Below are positions 47,595-56,877 of a stretch of DNA of 64,000 nt, one piece after another (the stretch's first letter is position 1; every line of letters begins with the position of its first letter). The DNA is from an uncultured Propionibacteriaceae bacterium (GTDB taxonomy: Bacteria > Actinomycetota > Actinomycetes > Propionibacteriales > Propionibacteriaceae), in NCBI GenBank assembly GCA_937926975.1, contig CALBCJ010000002.1, positions 27,575-91,574 on the forward strand, in the 5' to 3' direction. The notes beneath the pieces were generated by a model, which was not told the origin of the DNA, ran no database searches, and worked only from the letters and a program-made list of their open reading frames with translations. A program made the translations under genes and the position numbers.

Positions 47595-48248
47595 TCAGAG
47601 GTCGCGCTGCTCGTACAGGCGAGCGGCGACCAGCACTGAGACCACCTGGACCGCGCAGCCAGCCAGGATCCCGACCACCCCGGTCAGGGGTGTGCTCATC
47701 AGACGGAGCAGGGCTGGGAGCAGGCTCGGGACCTGATGCAGCAGGATCATCGTGCCGAAGAGCGCGACCATCGGCACCGCCATCGTGTACACGCCGCCGC
47801 GCGCCGCGCCCAGCCGGAACAGCATCGGCATCTGCAGCCCGAGCACGAGCGACAGGAAGGCGAAGGCCAGTCCCATCATCGAGACCGTCGCCGCCAGGGT
47901 CAGCTGCTTCTGGGGCTCCGCGAGCGGGCGCAGGGCGACGGCCAGGCCGAAGCCGACGACCATCATCACGACCATGAGCAGCCCGACCAGCAGGTAGCGG
48001 GCCAGCACCACCTGCCGGCGCCGTACCGGAAGCAGCAGGTACATCGTGGACTGGTTGCTCTTCTCCTCCTGGCCGAAGAGGTTTGCCGGCAGGAAGGCCA
48101 CGGTCACCATGGCGATGGTCACCGAGAGCGAGGCACCGCCCATCGCGACGTTGAGTGCCAGCACCGCGGCGGCAACCAGCAGGAAGGGCTGCACCGTACG
48201 GGCCTGCGCCGACAGCTCGGTCCGCAGAACAGTGGCCACTGTGCTCAT
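47595..48248 (-). CDS. ABC-2 type permease subunit
   Basis: 217 residues with six membrane segments (VQPFLLVAAAVLALNVAMGG, VTIAMVTVAFLPANLFG, LLVGLLMVVMMVVGFGLAVAL, LAATVSMMGLAFAFLSLVLGL, GVYTMAVPMVALFGTMILL, TPLTGVVGILAGCAVQVVSVL). Between the second and third is EEKSNQSTMYLLLPVRRRQVVLARYLL, typical of ABC-2 permeases related to bacitracin/YtrC systems. Its start is 1 bp from the stop of the ATPase gene. It acts with that ATPase. Substrate unknown. Confidence 0.75.
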   Translation of the reverse strand: MSTVATVLRTELSAQARTVQPFLLVAAAVLALNVAMGGASLSVTIAMVTVAFLPANLFGQEEKSNQSTMYLLLPVRRRQVVLARYLLVGLLMVVMMVVGFGLAVALRPLAEPQKQLTLAATVSMMGLAFAFLSLVLGLQMPMLFRLGAARGGVYTMAVPMVALFGTMILLHQVPSLLPALLRLMSTPLTGVVGILAGCAVQVVSVLVAARLYEQRDL

Positions 48249-48249
48249 C

Positions 48250-49116
48250 TCAGCGCTCCTTTCGGGTCAGGGCGGCGACGGCCTCGTCCAGGGCCGGCGC
48301 CTCGATCAGGACCTGCGGGCCGAAGCGGGCCGAGTCGTCCAGCCGTACGAGGCCCTCCAGGGCGCCGCCGCTGGTGCTCCTCGCCCCGACCAGGGCCTCA
48401 CGGGCCGCCGGGCTGAAGGCGTCGGCCGGGCCGCGGGCGATCCCCCACTCCTCGCCCAGCTCGGCCAGCAGGCCCGCGTAGCAGGTCTGTCCGTTGCCGA
48501 TCAGGTGCAGGTAGTCGGCGATCCGCTCCAGGTCGGAGGTGATGTGGGTCGAGAACAGGATCGTGTGGTGCTCGTCGAGCATGAACTCCCGGAAGATGTC
48601 GAGCACCTCCAGCCGGGCGACCGGGTCCAGCCCGGAGGTCGGCTCGTCCAGGATCAGCAGCTCGGGCCGGTGGGCCAGGGCCAGCGCCAGCTGGAGCTTC
48701 ACCCCTTGCCCGCGCGACAGGTCCTTCACCTTGACGTCCCGGGGGACGTCGAGGCGGTCGAGCAGGTCGGTGAAGCCGGGCTGGTCCCAGGTCGGGTAGA
48801 AGCGGGCCAGGTTCGTCGCGGCCGCCCACGCGGTCCAGTCCAGCGGCAAGGACATCGTGTCGAGCACGACCCCGATCCGGTCGTGGTGGGCTCCGGGGCC
48901 GTCCCCCAGGACCTGGATCCGCCCGGAGCTGATCTTGACCATGGACAGCATCGCCTTGATGGCGGTGGTCTTGCCGGCGCCGTTCGGGCCGACGAAGCCG
49001 GTCACCATGCCGACCGGGACCCGCAGGTCGAGCGGTCCGAGGGTGAAGCCGCCCTGGTGGCGGACGACCTGGTCGAAACGGACCGCCTGGTCGGCGGCTA
49101 GCGTGTCGAGTCCCAT
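48250..49116 (-). CDS. ABC transporter ATP-binding protein (YtrB-like)
   Basis: 288 residues. Walker A FVGPNGAGKTTAIKAML, signature LSRGQGVKLQLALALAHRP (LSRGQ replaces LSGGQ), Walker B LLILDEPTSGLDP and H-loop LFSTHITSDL. Long C-terminal region for regulation. The gene overlaps the end of the GntR gene by 19 bp and precedes the permease. In Bacillus such GntR-ABC (Ytr) operons respond to cell-wall antibiotics. Confidence 0.88.
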   Translation of the reverse strand: MGLDTLAADQAVRFDQVVRHQGGFTLGPLDLRVPVGMVTGFVGPNGAGKTTAIKAMLSMVKISSGRIQVLGDGPGAHHDRIGVVLDTMSLPLDWTAWAAATNLARFYPTWDQPGFTDLLDRLDVPRDVKVKDLSRGQGVKLQLALALAHRPELLILDEPTSGLDPVARLEVLDIFREFMLDEHHTILFSTHITSDLERIADYLHLIGNGQTCYAGLLAELGEEWGIARGPADAFSPAAREALVGARSTSGGALEGLVRLDDSARFGPQVLIEAPALDEAVAALTRKER

Positions 49117-49475
49117 CGCTGGGTGCTCCTCTCGTGAAGCTCGGCCAGGCTCAGCCCGGCCAGTCGAGCCGTCGTGACCGCCTCGTCGAGGTGGTCGTCC
49201 AGCCTGGTCAGCAGCCGTTCGCGGGTCTGGTCCTGGTCCTGGGCCAAGACGAAGCTGCCGCGACCGGCCTGGTTGCCGATCAGTCCTTCGGCGGCGAGGT
49301 CGTTGTACGCGCGCGTGGTGGTGATGAGGGAGACCTCCAGGTCCCGGGCCAGCTGCCGCAGCGACGGCAGCGCCGTCCCGGGCGGCAGGTCCCCGCTCCA
49401 GATCGCCTCCCGGACCTGGGTGACGATCTGCTCGTACAGGGGGACCCCGCTGGTTCGCGACAGGATGATGTGCAC
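49098..49475 (-). CDS. GntR-family regulator (YtrA subfamily)
   Basis: 125 residues. SGVPLYEQIVTQVREAIWSGDLPPGTALPSLRQLARDLEVSLITTTRAYNDLAAEGLI is the wHTH of the GntR family; the short C-terminus (~55 residues, helical) marks the YtrA group. It is the first gene of the ABC operon and is expected to repress it by binding the AT-rich sequence at 49476-49510. GTG start at 49475, likely leaderless. Confidence 0.87.
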   Translation of the reverse strand: MHIILSRTSGVPLYEQIVTQVREAIWSGDLPPGTALPSLRQLARDLEVSLITTTRAYNDLAAEGLIGNQAGRGSFVLAQDQDQTRERLLTRLDDHLDEAVTTARLAGLSLAELHERSTQRWDSTR

Positions 49476-49510
49476 GAACTATATATAGCACATATGTACA
49501 CCATGCACAA
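49476..49510 (-). promoter_or_regulatory. AT-rich promoter/operator of the GntR-ABC operon
   Basis: On the minus strand, GTACATATGTGCTATATATAG directly precedes the GTG. TATATA lies about 6 nt before it, fitting a leaderless -10. The imperfectly symmetrical GTACATATGTGC portion is a probable operator for the YtrA-type regulator. It is the most AT-rich stretch nearby. Confidence 0.55.
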
Positions 49511-49614
49511 CAAGTACGGTTCGCCCGGTCGGGCAGTGCCTGGATGGCGCCCGAGCCCCGCTGCCCCGCCCGGGCTGGCGCCCGGACCGACCAGTCACCA
49601 GGGAGCTTGCTCGG

Positions 49615-49633
49615 CTTAAGTTAACGTTTTAAG
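49615..49633 (+). promoter_or_regulatory. MarR-type operator/promoter
   Basis: CTTAAGTTAACGTTTTAAG is a near-perfect inverted repeat, 8 bp before the ATG at 49642, in an AT-rich island. Its size and location fit autoregulation by the MarR protein encoded next. Confidence 0.55.
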
Positions 49634-49641
49634 TTCATAGC

Positions 49642-50079
49642 ATGAGTCTCGCCGACGAACTGCACGCCCTGGTTCGTACCCTCGACCGCTGGGCCGAGCG
49701 GATGCTGCGGCCCGAGGGCCTGTCCTACAACCGGTACGTGGCTCTGGCGATCCTCTCCCAGCACCCCGGCGCGACCGGGCGGCTGCTGGCTCAGGCGCTG
49801 CGGGTGAGCGAGCCGGCCGCCAGCGGCATCGTGCGGTCCCTGATCGAGTCCGGCCTGGCCGAGAACCACGCCGAGCCTGGGGACGGGAACGTCCGGCGGC
49901 TGCGGCTGACCGAGCTCGGCCAGCAGACCTTCACCCGGTGCTCGGCGCTGCTGGGCGAGTCGCTGGACGACCAGGCCCAGCGGATCGGGATCGACCCCGA
50001 CAAGCTGGCCCGCACCGTACGGGCGCTGCACGACGAGGTCCTCCTGGCCCGCTCCCCCAGCACCCCCGAGCAGTCCTGA
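49642..50079 (+). CDS. MarR-family transcriptional regulator
   Basis: 145 residues. The winged helix-turn-helix is at ~35-95: SYNRYVALAILSQHPGATGRLLAQALRVSEPAASGIVRSLIESGLAENH followed by the wing DGNVRRLRLTELGQQ. Dimerisation helices flank it. The AT-rich inverted repeat just upstream suggests self-repression. No effector gene is next to it; aspartate kinase is convergent. The ligand is unknown. Confidence 0.85.
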   Translation: MSLADELHALVRTLDRWAERMLRPEGLSYNRYVALAILSQHPGATGRLLAQALRVSEPAASGIVRSLIESGLAENHAEPGDGNVRRLRLTELGQQTFTRCSALLGESLDDQAQRIGIDPDKLARTVRALHDEVLLARSPSTPEQS

Positions 50080-50143
50080 CCCAGCCGTACGGGGCCTACG
50101 ACGCCAGCCGAAGCACCGGCTCGATGATCAGGGGCCGGTCCGG

Positions 50144-51415
50144 TCAGCGGCCGGTACCCGCGTACACGACGGCCTCGCCGTCACCGTTCAGGCCGAAGGC
50201 CTCGTGAGCCGCCCGGACGGCACTGTCGACGTCCTCGGCCGCGACAGTGACCGAGATCCGGATCTCGGAGGTCGAGATCATCCCGATGTTGATCCCGGCA
50301 CTGGCCAGGGCGCTGAAGAAGGTGGCGCTGACGCCCGGGGTGGAGCGCATCCCGACTCCCACCACGGAGACCTTGCCGATCTGGTCGTCGTACAGCAGGT
50401 TGGCGAAGCCAATCTTCTCCTGGCTGGCGCGCAGGGCGTCGATCGCCTTCTTGCCGTCGGTCTGCGGGAGGGTGAACGAGATCGCAGTGGTGTTGTCGAC
50501 CACCGAGACGTTCTGCACGATCATGTCGATGTTGATGTCGACCCCGGCGAGGATCTCGAAGATCCGGGCCGCCTCGCCGATCCGGTCCGGGACCCCGACC
50601 ACCGTGACCTTCGCCTCGCTGCGGTCGTGGGCGACGCCGGTGATGAGTGCAGCCTCCATGTCTGGCCTTTCGGTGATGAGCGATGCGTCGGTGACCCAGG
50701 TGCCGGGCTTGGTGGAGAACGACGAGCGGACGTGGACCGGCACGCTGGAGCGCCGCGCGTACTCCACGCAGCGCAGGTGAAGGATCTTGGCCCCCGTCGC
50801 GGCCAGCTCCAGCATCTCCTCGTACGCGATCTCGGGGATCCGCCGCGCGCCCGGCACGATCCGCGGGTCGGCGGTGAAGACCCCGTCGACGTCGCTGTAG
50901 ATCTCGCAGTACTCCGCCTTCAGTGCGGCAGCCAGGGCGACCGCGGTGGTGTCGGAGGCCCCGCGGCCCAGCGTGGTGACGTCCTTCGTGGACTGGGAGA
51001 CGCCCTGGAAGCCGGCCACGATGACGATGTCGCCAGCGCCCAGCGCCTCCACGATCCGGCCCGGGGTGATGTCGATGATCCGGGCGTTGCCGTGGGTCTC
51101 GGTGGTGATCACGCCGGCCTGGGAGCCGGTGAAGGAGCGCGACGAGTGCCCGGTGTCGGCGATCGCCATCGCCAGCAGGGCCGCTGACATGCGCTCGCCG
51201 GCCGTGAGCAGCATGTCGAGCTCGCGGGCCGGCGGCCGGGGGCTGACCTGCTGGGCCAGGTCCATCAGCTCGTCAGTGGTGTCGCCCATGGCGGAGATCA
51301 CCACCACCACGTCGTGGCCGGACTTCTTGGCCTCGACGACCCGGCGCGCCACACGCTTGATGCTCTCGGCGTCGGCTACCGACGACCCGCCGAACTTCTG
51401 TACCACCCGACTCAC
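50144..51415 (-). CDS. lysC: Aspartate kinase
   Basis: 423 residues. First step of the aspartate family (Lys, Thr, Met, diaminopimelate). VVQKFGGSSVADAESI at the N-terminus, GRGASDTTAVALAAALKAEYCEIYSDVDGVFTADPRIV, and two ACT domains in the C-terminal third (AKVTVVGVPDRIGEAARIFEILAGVDINIDMIVQNVS and VSVVGVGMRSTPGVSATFFSALASAGINIGMISTSEIRISV) that usually give lysine/threonine inhibition. The GTG at 51415 has a strong ribosome binding site (GGGAGGTG) 4 bases upstream. asd is not the next gene, in contrast to many actinobacteria. Confidence 0.95.
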   Translation of the reverse strand: MSRVVQKFGGSSVADAESIKRVARRVVEAKKSGHDVVVVISAMGDTTDELMDLAQQVSPRPPARELDMLLTAGERMSAALLAMAIADTGHSSRSFTGSQAGVITTETHGNARIIDITPGRIVEALGAGDIVIVAGFQGVSQSTKDVTTLGRGASDTTAVALAAALKAEYCEIYSDVDGVFTADPRIVPGARRIPEIAYEEMLELAATGAKILHLRCVEYARRSSVPVHVRSSFSTKPGTWVTDASLITERPDMEAALITGVAHDRSEAKVTVVGVPDRIGEAARIFEILAGVDINIDMIVQNVSVVDNTTAISFTLPQTDGKKAIDALRASQEKIGFANLLYDDQIGKVSVVGVGMRSTPGVSATFFSALASAGINIGMISTSEIRISVTVAAEDVDSAVRAAHEAFGLNGDGEAVVYAGTGR

Positions 51416-51614
51416 TGGCACCTCCCTTGCCCGAGGGTTGAGTCTAGGGGCACTCTCCGGCTGCCACCCGACGTTCCCATCCCTGGTCAGGCGCCGTCGG
51501 CCCTGAGCTCCCCGGCGGGGTCGGGACCGCGGCCTGACCGGGTGGGTCACGCTGCGCGGGCCTGGTCGCTAGCACTCGCCGAGCAGTCCGAAGCCGGCCA
51601 GCCCGACCCGGGGG

Positions 51615-51620
51615 CACAAT
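51615..51620 (+). promoter_or_regulatory. -10 element, leaderless start of the DUF1707 gene
   Basis: CACAAT is followed by GGAGCG and the GTG at 51627. Confidence 0.45.
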
Positions 51621-51626
51621 GGAGCG

Positions 51627-52121
51627 GTGACTTCCTCTTACCGGATCGGCGATGCCGACCGCGACGCTGCCGTGGAGCGGCTGCGCGGTCACCGCGACGC
51701 TGGACGGCTGAGTGACCACGCCTTCCAGCAGCGGGTCGCGACTGCGCTCGACGCCCGCACCCAGGCCGACCTCGACCCCTTGTTCGCCGACCTCCCGCAC
51801 GAGCCACAGCCCGGCACCTTCGAGCTCTACCCCCACCAGGCAGTCGCCCCGTACGTGGCCCCCGAGGCGCACCGTCCGGGCTGGTCCGCCCGTACGGAGG
51901 CCCCACCCCGGCCCTCGTCAGACGGCTCCATGTCGATCAAGCTCGGCAAGCTGGAGATCAGCATTCCGACCGGGGTCCTCGTGGTGGCGGCCGTGATCGG
52001 CGCCATGGTCCTCGTGAGCTGGGCCGGCTGGAGCTGGGGGTGGATCTTCTTCTTCGGCCCCCTCATTGCGAACTCGTTCTCCCAGAAGCAGCGGAAGAAC
52101 CGTCGCCACCGGAGCGACTAG
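51627..52121 (+). CDS. DUF1707 SHOCT-like membrane protein
   Basis: 164 residues. The DUF1707 domain at the N-terminus (SYRIGDADRDAAVERLRGHRDAGRLSDHAFQQRVATALDARTQADLDPLFADLP) is a short helical domain, followed by a ~35-residue linker and two membrane helices (LVVAAVIGAMVLVSWAG and WIFFFGPLIANSF) and a basic tail. Function unknown. It is divergent from lysC. Confidence 0.82.
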   Translation: MTSSYRIGDADRDAAVERLRGHRDAGRLSDHAFQQRVATALDARTQADLDPLFADLPHEPQPGTFELYPHQAVAPYVAPEAHRPGWSARTEAPPRPSSDGSMSIKLGKLEISIPTGVLVVAAVIGAMVLVSWAGWSWGWIFFFGPLIANSFSQKQRKNRRHRSD

Positions 52122-52190
52122 CGCTGTTTCGATGGCTCCCGCCCGGGCTCCTCACCGACCAGGCCCGGCCCCGTCATGGTCATGAGGTGG

Positions 52191-53141
52191 TCAGCCGCGC
52201 CGGAGCGGAACCCGCAGGTCCAGCTTCTCGCTCTCGTTGTACGCCCCAGGAGTGCTCATCACCAGGACCCCGTCATCACGCCGCTCAACCCAGATGGAAT
52301 AGAACCAGACCTTGCCAAAGCGGGCGACCACAGCTGCCTTCAGCTCCTCCAGCGCCCGCACGAAGTCCGCTCCCGTGACCTCAGCCAGCAGCAACGACCC
52401 CTCGGGCCGCTCCGGGGACAGTGACGCGCACGAGACATACATCAGCATGCCCCACTTCTCGCCCTCAAAACCTAGATGGCGGCTGACCTCAGGCGCACAG
52501 GGGCGATCATATTCCCGTAGTGAGGTCGACGGGTCGAGGCTCGCCACAATCGCCTCGCCGGTGTACTTACTAGGCGACCGGTACTCCAGTCTCGCCACCC
52601 GCGGGCCGGCCACCTCCGCGAGGTCGGCCAAGGCCTGGTCGACATGCTCAGGCGTCATCCCCGGAACCGCCACCAGCTCACGCCGCCCCAGCACAGTCTG
52701 GCGCCCCATAAACCTCCCGTCCTGGTAGCAGCCGGCATTCACCAGCAAGTGCCCCGAGAAAACCGACTCCGCCATCACGACCGGCGTACTCGAGCCGCAG
52801 TCCAAGGACTGGTACCGCCGGGCCACGTCCACCAGCTCAAACGACTCGATCCGACGAGGAACACGCGGACCGTCCAGGCCACTCCGAATGACCTGCACCT
52901 CCCCACCAGGCTCGGGCTGGACCGCCTTCTGCCGATCGCCGCTCACGATGACCCTCCCGCCGTTGACCTCCAGGGCCATCACCCGGCTCGCGTCAATCTC
53001 GCTCGCGACCATCCGAACCCGCTGCTCCAGCGTCACATCCGGAGCACACGCCGCAAGAATCAGAGCCGCTACCAGTACCAGCCAGCGGCATCCAGCCACC
53101 TTTGCTTCAATGACATCATCAGTAGTCGAGCCATTCCTCAC
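52191..53141 (-). CDS. Hypothetical lipoprotein
   Basis: 316 residues. A signal sequence WLVLVAALILAAC ends in a lipobox (LAAC) at ~residue 32, so the protein is probably attached to the outer face of the membrane. The rest has no recognised domain; it contains scattered cysteines (DCGSSTP, GCYQDG, DRPCAPE, VSCASL). GTG start. The GC content is lower than nearby. It is convergent with the DUF1707 gene. Function unknown. Confidence 0.55.
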   Translation of the reverse strand: MRNGSTTDDVIEAKVAGCRWLVLVAALILAACAPDVTLEQRVRMVASEIDASRVMALEVNGGRVIVSGDRQKAVQPEPGGEVQVIRSGLDGPRVPRRIESFELVDVARRYQSLDCGSSTPVVMAESVFSGHLLVNAGCYQDGRFMGRQTVLGRRELVAVPGMTPEHVDQALADLAEVAGPRVARLEYRSPSKYTGEAIVASLDPSTSLREYDRPCAPEVSRHLGFEGEKWGMLMYVSCASLSPERPEGSLLLAEVTGADFVRALEELKAAVVARFGKVWFYSIWVERRDDGVLVMSTPGAYNESEKLDLRVPLRRG

Positions 53142-53150
53142 TGGGATGGT

Positions 53151-53264
53151 CTAGGGCACGCTGAAGCCGCTGCGCACGGACAGGTACTGAACTCGGTCAC
53201 CGTCCCAGTCAATCGTCACGTACTCGGCGGCGTCACCCGTGGAGAGCTCCGTGAGAACGTCCAT
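53151..53264 (-). CDS. Possible 37-residue protein
   Basis: A short frame MDVLTELSTGDAAEYVTIDWDGDRVQYLSVRSGFSVP lies just upstream of the lipoprotein gene on the same strand. No family is recognised. It could be a small independent protein or the trace of a longer gene. Confidence 0.25.
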   Translation of the reverse strand: MDVLTELSTGDAAEYVTIDWDGDRVQYLSVRSGFSVP

Positions 53265-53426
53265 GGCCGCCGACCCTAGCAGCGGCAGCGGGGGCTCGCA
53301 GGCGTTCTGTTGATCTCGTTAAGGCTCCAGGGCCGAGGATCGGCCTTCAGCCCAGATGATGATGCTTGTCAGATGCTGGTGGGGCCCGGGAGGCGACCAG
53401 AAAACTCGTCACCTCGATCCCCGAGG

Positions 53427-53711
53427 TCAGTCCAGCAGGTGCTGGTACTCCGGGTGGTGGTCAAGGTACGACGCGACGAACGAGCAGACCGGCCGTACGG
53501 TCAGGCTGCGCCGGGCCGCGTCGTCCAGGACGCCCCGGACCAGGACCGACCCGTACCCCTGGCCAGCGTGGGCCGGGTCGACCTCGGTGTGCGGCAAGGT
53601 CAGCACCGTGCCGTCGAGCTGGTAGTCGGCGAAGCCGAGCCGCTCCCCGCCGTCAGAGAGCAGCTCGTAGCGCGACTCGGTCTCGTTGATCCGTACCTCC
53701 ACGACGACCAT
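53427..53711 (-). CDS. Short GNAT-family N-acetyltransferase
   Basis: 94 residues. RYELLSDGGERLGFADYQLDGTVLTLPHTEVDPAHAGQGYGSVLVRGVLDDAARRSLTVRPVCSFVASYLDHHPEY is the yhcE/GCN5-related single-domain type (DUF4442-independent, like YjdJ) with the acetyl-CoA motif QGYGSVLVRG. The ATG at 53711 is the family start. It is downstream of ileS on the same strand with a 34-bp gap. Target unknown. Confidence 0.75.
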   Translation of the reverse strand: MVVVEVRINETESRYELLSDGGERLGFADYQLDGTVLTLPHTEVDPAHAGQGYGSVLVRGVLDDAARRSLTVRPVCSFVASYLDHHPEYQHLLD

Positions 53712-53745
53712 GCAAGCACAGGCCGACGGCCCAGACCAGGCTGGC

Positions 53746-56700
53746 TCAGGCCTTGACCACCTCGAAGGCGACACCGAGCTCGCCGTCACCGGCCCCCAGG
53801 TCAGCGACCTCATCGACCTGCACCGCGAGCACCTCGTCGGCGACCTCAGCAGCGCCGGTCCGCAGCGCGTCGGCAGCCGGGCCGGTGCCCGACCAGCGCA
53901 GCACGATCCGGTCCGACACCTCCAGGCCGGCACTCTTGCGGGCCTCCTGCACCACCCGGACCACCTCGCGCAGCCAGCCGGCCCGCACCAGCTCCGGAGT
54001 CAGCTCCAGGTCCAGCGCCACCGTCTCGCCCTGCTCGTTGACGACCGACCAGCCCTCCCGCGGGCGCTCGGTGATGATCACCTCGTCCGGGCCGACCTCG
54101 ACCCCACCAGCGACATCGACCGTCGCCACACCGCCAGAGCGCAGCGCCTGCGCCAGGGCGGCCGCGTCAGCCGCGGCGATCGCCTGCGCCACCTGCGGGG
54201 TCTGCTTGCCGAACCGCTTGCCCAGGGCCCGGAAGTTCCCCTTCGCCGAGTAGTCGACCAGGTCCCCGGCACTCGTGAACGACTCCAGCCGGCCCACGTT
54301 CAGCTCGCTCGTGACCTCGGCCACGATCTCGTCACCCAGCAGCGCCAGCGTCGACGAGGCCACCAGCGCCCGCTGCAGCGGCTGCCGGGTCCGGACCCTC
54401 GCCTCCGAGCGGGCCGACCGGCCCAGCTCCACGACCCGGCGGGCCACCTCCATCGACGCCGACAGCTCGGCGTCGATCAGCGACTCGTCCGCGACCGGCC
54501 AGCTCGCCAGGTGCACCGAGGCCGGGGCGTCCTCGACCACCGGGACCACCAGGTCCTGCCAGACCCGCTCGGTGATGAACGGCACCATCGGCGCCAGCAG
54601 CCGGGTCAGGGTCTCCAGCACCTCGTGCAGCGTCGACAGTGCCGACGGGTCACCGTCCCAGAACCGGCGGCGAGAGCGCCGTACGTACCAGTTCGACAGG
54701 TGGTCGGTGAAGGCCGCCAGCGCGTTCCCGGCGGCGAGAGTGTCGAAGCCCTCCAGGTGCGCGGTCACCTGGCCGATCAGCTCGTGGGTCGCCGACAGCA
54801 GCCACCGGTCCAGCACGTGCCGCTCCGCCGGTGCCGGCGCCTGGCCCGGGGCCCAGCCGTTCGCCCGCGCGTACAGGGCCTGGAAGGCCACCGTGTTCCA
54901 GTACGTCAGGAGCACCTTGCGGACGAACTCCTGGATCGTCTTGTGCCCGACCCGGCGAGCCGACCAGGGCGAGCCGCCAGCCGCCATGAACCAGCGCACC
55001 GCGTCGGCGCCGTGCTCGTTCATCAGCGGGATCGGCTCCAGGATGTTGCCCAGGTGCTTGCTCATCTTGCGGCCGTCCTCGGCCAGGATGTGGCCCAGGC
55101 AGAGCACGTTGCGGTACGAGGACCGGTCGAAGACCAGCGTCCCCAGCGCCATCAGGGAGTAGAACCAGCCGCGGGTCTGGTCGATCGCCTCACAGATGAA
55201 GTCCGCCGGGTACGCCTGCTCCAGCCGCTCCACCGAGCCCGGCAGGTACGGGTAGCCCCACTGCGCGAACGGCATCGCCCCGGAGTCGAACCAGGCGTCG
55301 ATCACCTCCGGCACCCGGTGCGCCGGAGCCTGGCAGCTGCGGCAGGCGAAGGTGACCTCGTCCACGTACGGGCGGTGCGGGTCCAGCCCCGACAGGTCGG
55401 TGCCAGTCAGCTCGGACAGCTCAGCCCGGGAGCCGACACAGGTCTGGTGGCCGCGCTCACAGCGCCAGATCGGCAGCGGCGTGCCCCAGTAGCGCCTGCG
55501 CGACAGCGCCCAGTCGACGTTGTTGCTCAGCCAGTCGCCGTACCGGCCGTCCTTGATGTGCTCCGGGTGCCAGCCGGTGGCCTGGTTCTCCCGCTGCAGC
55601 GCCTCCTTGACCTGGGTGGTGCGGATGTACCACGACGGCTGGGCGTAGTACAGCAGCGCGGTGTGGCAGCGCCAGCAGTGCGGGTACGAGTGCTCGTACT
55701 GCTGCACCCGCCACATCAGGCCCCGCTCCTGCAGGTCCGTCACGATCACCGGGTCGGCAGTCTTGAAGAACAGCCCACCGACCAGGTCCAGGCCCTCCTC
55801 GAAGGTGCCGTCCGATTGGATCGGGTTCACCATCGGCAGCCCGTACTGGCGGCAGGTGAGCATGTCGTCCTCACCGAAGGCCGGGGCCTGGTGCACCAGC
55901 CCGGTGCCGTCCTCGGTGGTGACGTACTCCGCGGTGACGATGTAGTTCGTGCCGCCGACAACGTCCGGCATCTCGACCAGCTCGAACGGGCGCTGGTACG
56001 TCCACAGCTCCATCTGCGAGCCGGTGAAGGTCGGACCCAGCCGCCAGCCGTCCCCCAGCACCTTCTCGGCCAGCGGCTCGGCCACCACCAGGGTCTCAGT
56101 GTCCTTGCGGGCCACCACGTACGTGACGTCGGGGTGCACCGCGACCGCGGTGTTCGAGACCAGCGTCCAGGGAGTAGTGGTCCACACCAGCAGGTCCGCC
56201 TTGCCAGCCAGCGGTCCGCCGGTCACCGGGAACCGCACGTACACCGACGGGTCGCTGACCGTCTCGTACCCCTGCGCCAGCTCGTGGTCAGACAAGGTGG
56301 TTCCGCAGCGCGGGCAGTACGGGGCGACGCGGTAGTCCTCGACCAGCAGCCCGCGGGAGTGGATCTGCTTCAGCGCCCACCAGCAGGACTCCACGTAGTG
56401 CGGGTCCATCGTCCAGTACGCGGTGTCCAGGTCGACCCAGTAGCCCATCCGGGTGGTGAGCTCGGTGAAGGCGTCGACGTGACGGCTGACCGACTCCCGG
56501 CAGCGGTCGTTGAAGGCAGCCACCCCGTACCGCTCGATCGCGGGCTTGCCGTTGATCCCGAGCTCTCTCTCCACCGCCAGCTCGACCGGCAGCCCGTGGC
56601 AGTCCCAGCCGGCCTTGCGCTCCACGTAGTAGCCCTGCATGGTCTTGAACCGCGGGAAGACGTCCTTGAAGACCCGGGCCTCGATGTGGTGGGTGCCGGG

Positions 56701-56877
56701 CATCCCGTTCGCGGTCGGCGGGCCCTCGTAGAAGGTCCAGCGCGGCCCGTCCTGGGTCTGCTCCATGGAGCGGGCGAACGTGCCCTGCTCGGCCCACAGG
56801 TCGAGGATCTGGCGCTCCATCGCCGGCAGGTCGACCTGCGGCGGGACGGGGTTGTAGGCGCGGGCCTGGTCGGTCAT
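53746..56877 (-). CDS. ileS: Isoleucyl-tRNA synthetase
   Basis: 1043 residues. Class I synthetase charging tRNA-Ile. The HIGH motif appears as GTHHIE near residue 61, the CP1 editing domain is between ~200 and 400 (TTPWTLVSNTAVAVHPDV), and KMSKS is KMSKH at ~604-608. The Rossmann core and C-terminal anticodon domain are complete. The zinc-containing CRSC and CPRCG cysteines are inside the body (VAPYCPRCGTTL and FACRSCQAP). Size and type match the larger, eukaryote-like IleRS of actinobacteria, which often resists mupirocin. ATG at 56877 follows AAGGACCCGCTG. Expressed under the T-box upstream. Confidence 0.95.
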   Translation of the reverse strand: MTDQARAYNPVPPQVDLPAMERQILDLWAEQGTFARSMEQTQDGPRWTFYEGPPTANGMPGTHHIEARVFKDVFPRFKTMQGYYVERKAGWDCHGLPVELAVERELGINGKPAIERYGVAAFNDRCRESVSRHVDAFTELTTRMGYWVDLDTAYWTMDPHYVESCWWALKQIHSRGLLVEDYRVAPYCPRCGTTLSDHELAQGYETVSDPSVYVRFPVTGGPLAGKADLLVWTTTPWTLVSNTAVAVHPDVTYVVARKDTETLVVAEPLAEKVLGDGWRLGPTFTGSQMELWTYQRPFELVEMPDVVGGTNYIVTAEYVTTEDGTGLVHQAPAFGEDDMLTCRQYGLPMVNPIQSDGTFEEGLDLVGGLFFKTADPVIVTDLQERGLMWRVQQYEHSYPHCWRCHTALLYYAQPSWYIRTTQVKEALQRENQATGWHPEHIKDGRYGDWLSNNVDWALSRRRYWGTPLPIWRCERGHQTCVGSRAELSELTGTDLSGLDPHRPYVDEVTFACRSCQAPAHRVPEVIDAWFDSGAMPFAQWGYPYLPGSVERLEQAYPADFICEAIDQTRGWFYSLMALGTLVFDRSSYRNVLCLGHILAEDGRKMSKHLGNILEPIPLMNEHGADAVRWFMAAGGSPWSARRVGHKTIQEFVRKVLLTYWNTVAFQALYARANGWAPGQAPAPAERHVLDRWLLSATHELIGQVTAHLEGFDTLAAGNALAAFTDHLSNWYVRRSRRRFWDGDPSALSTLHEVLETLTRLLAPMVPFITERVWQDLVVPVVEDAPASVHLASWPVADESLIDAELSASMEVARRVVELGRSARSEARVRTRQPLQRALVASSTLALLGDEIVAEVTSELNVGRLESFTSAGDLVDYSAKGNFRALGKRFGKQTPQVAQAIAAADAAALAQALRSGGVATVDVAGGVEVGPDEVIITERPREGWSVVNEQGETVALDLELTPELVRAGWLREVVRVVQEARKSAGLEVSDRIVLRWSGTGPAADALRTGAAEVADEVLAVQVDEVADLGAGDGELGVAFEVVKA

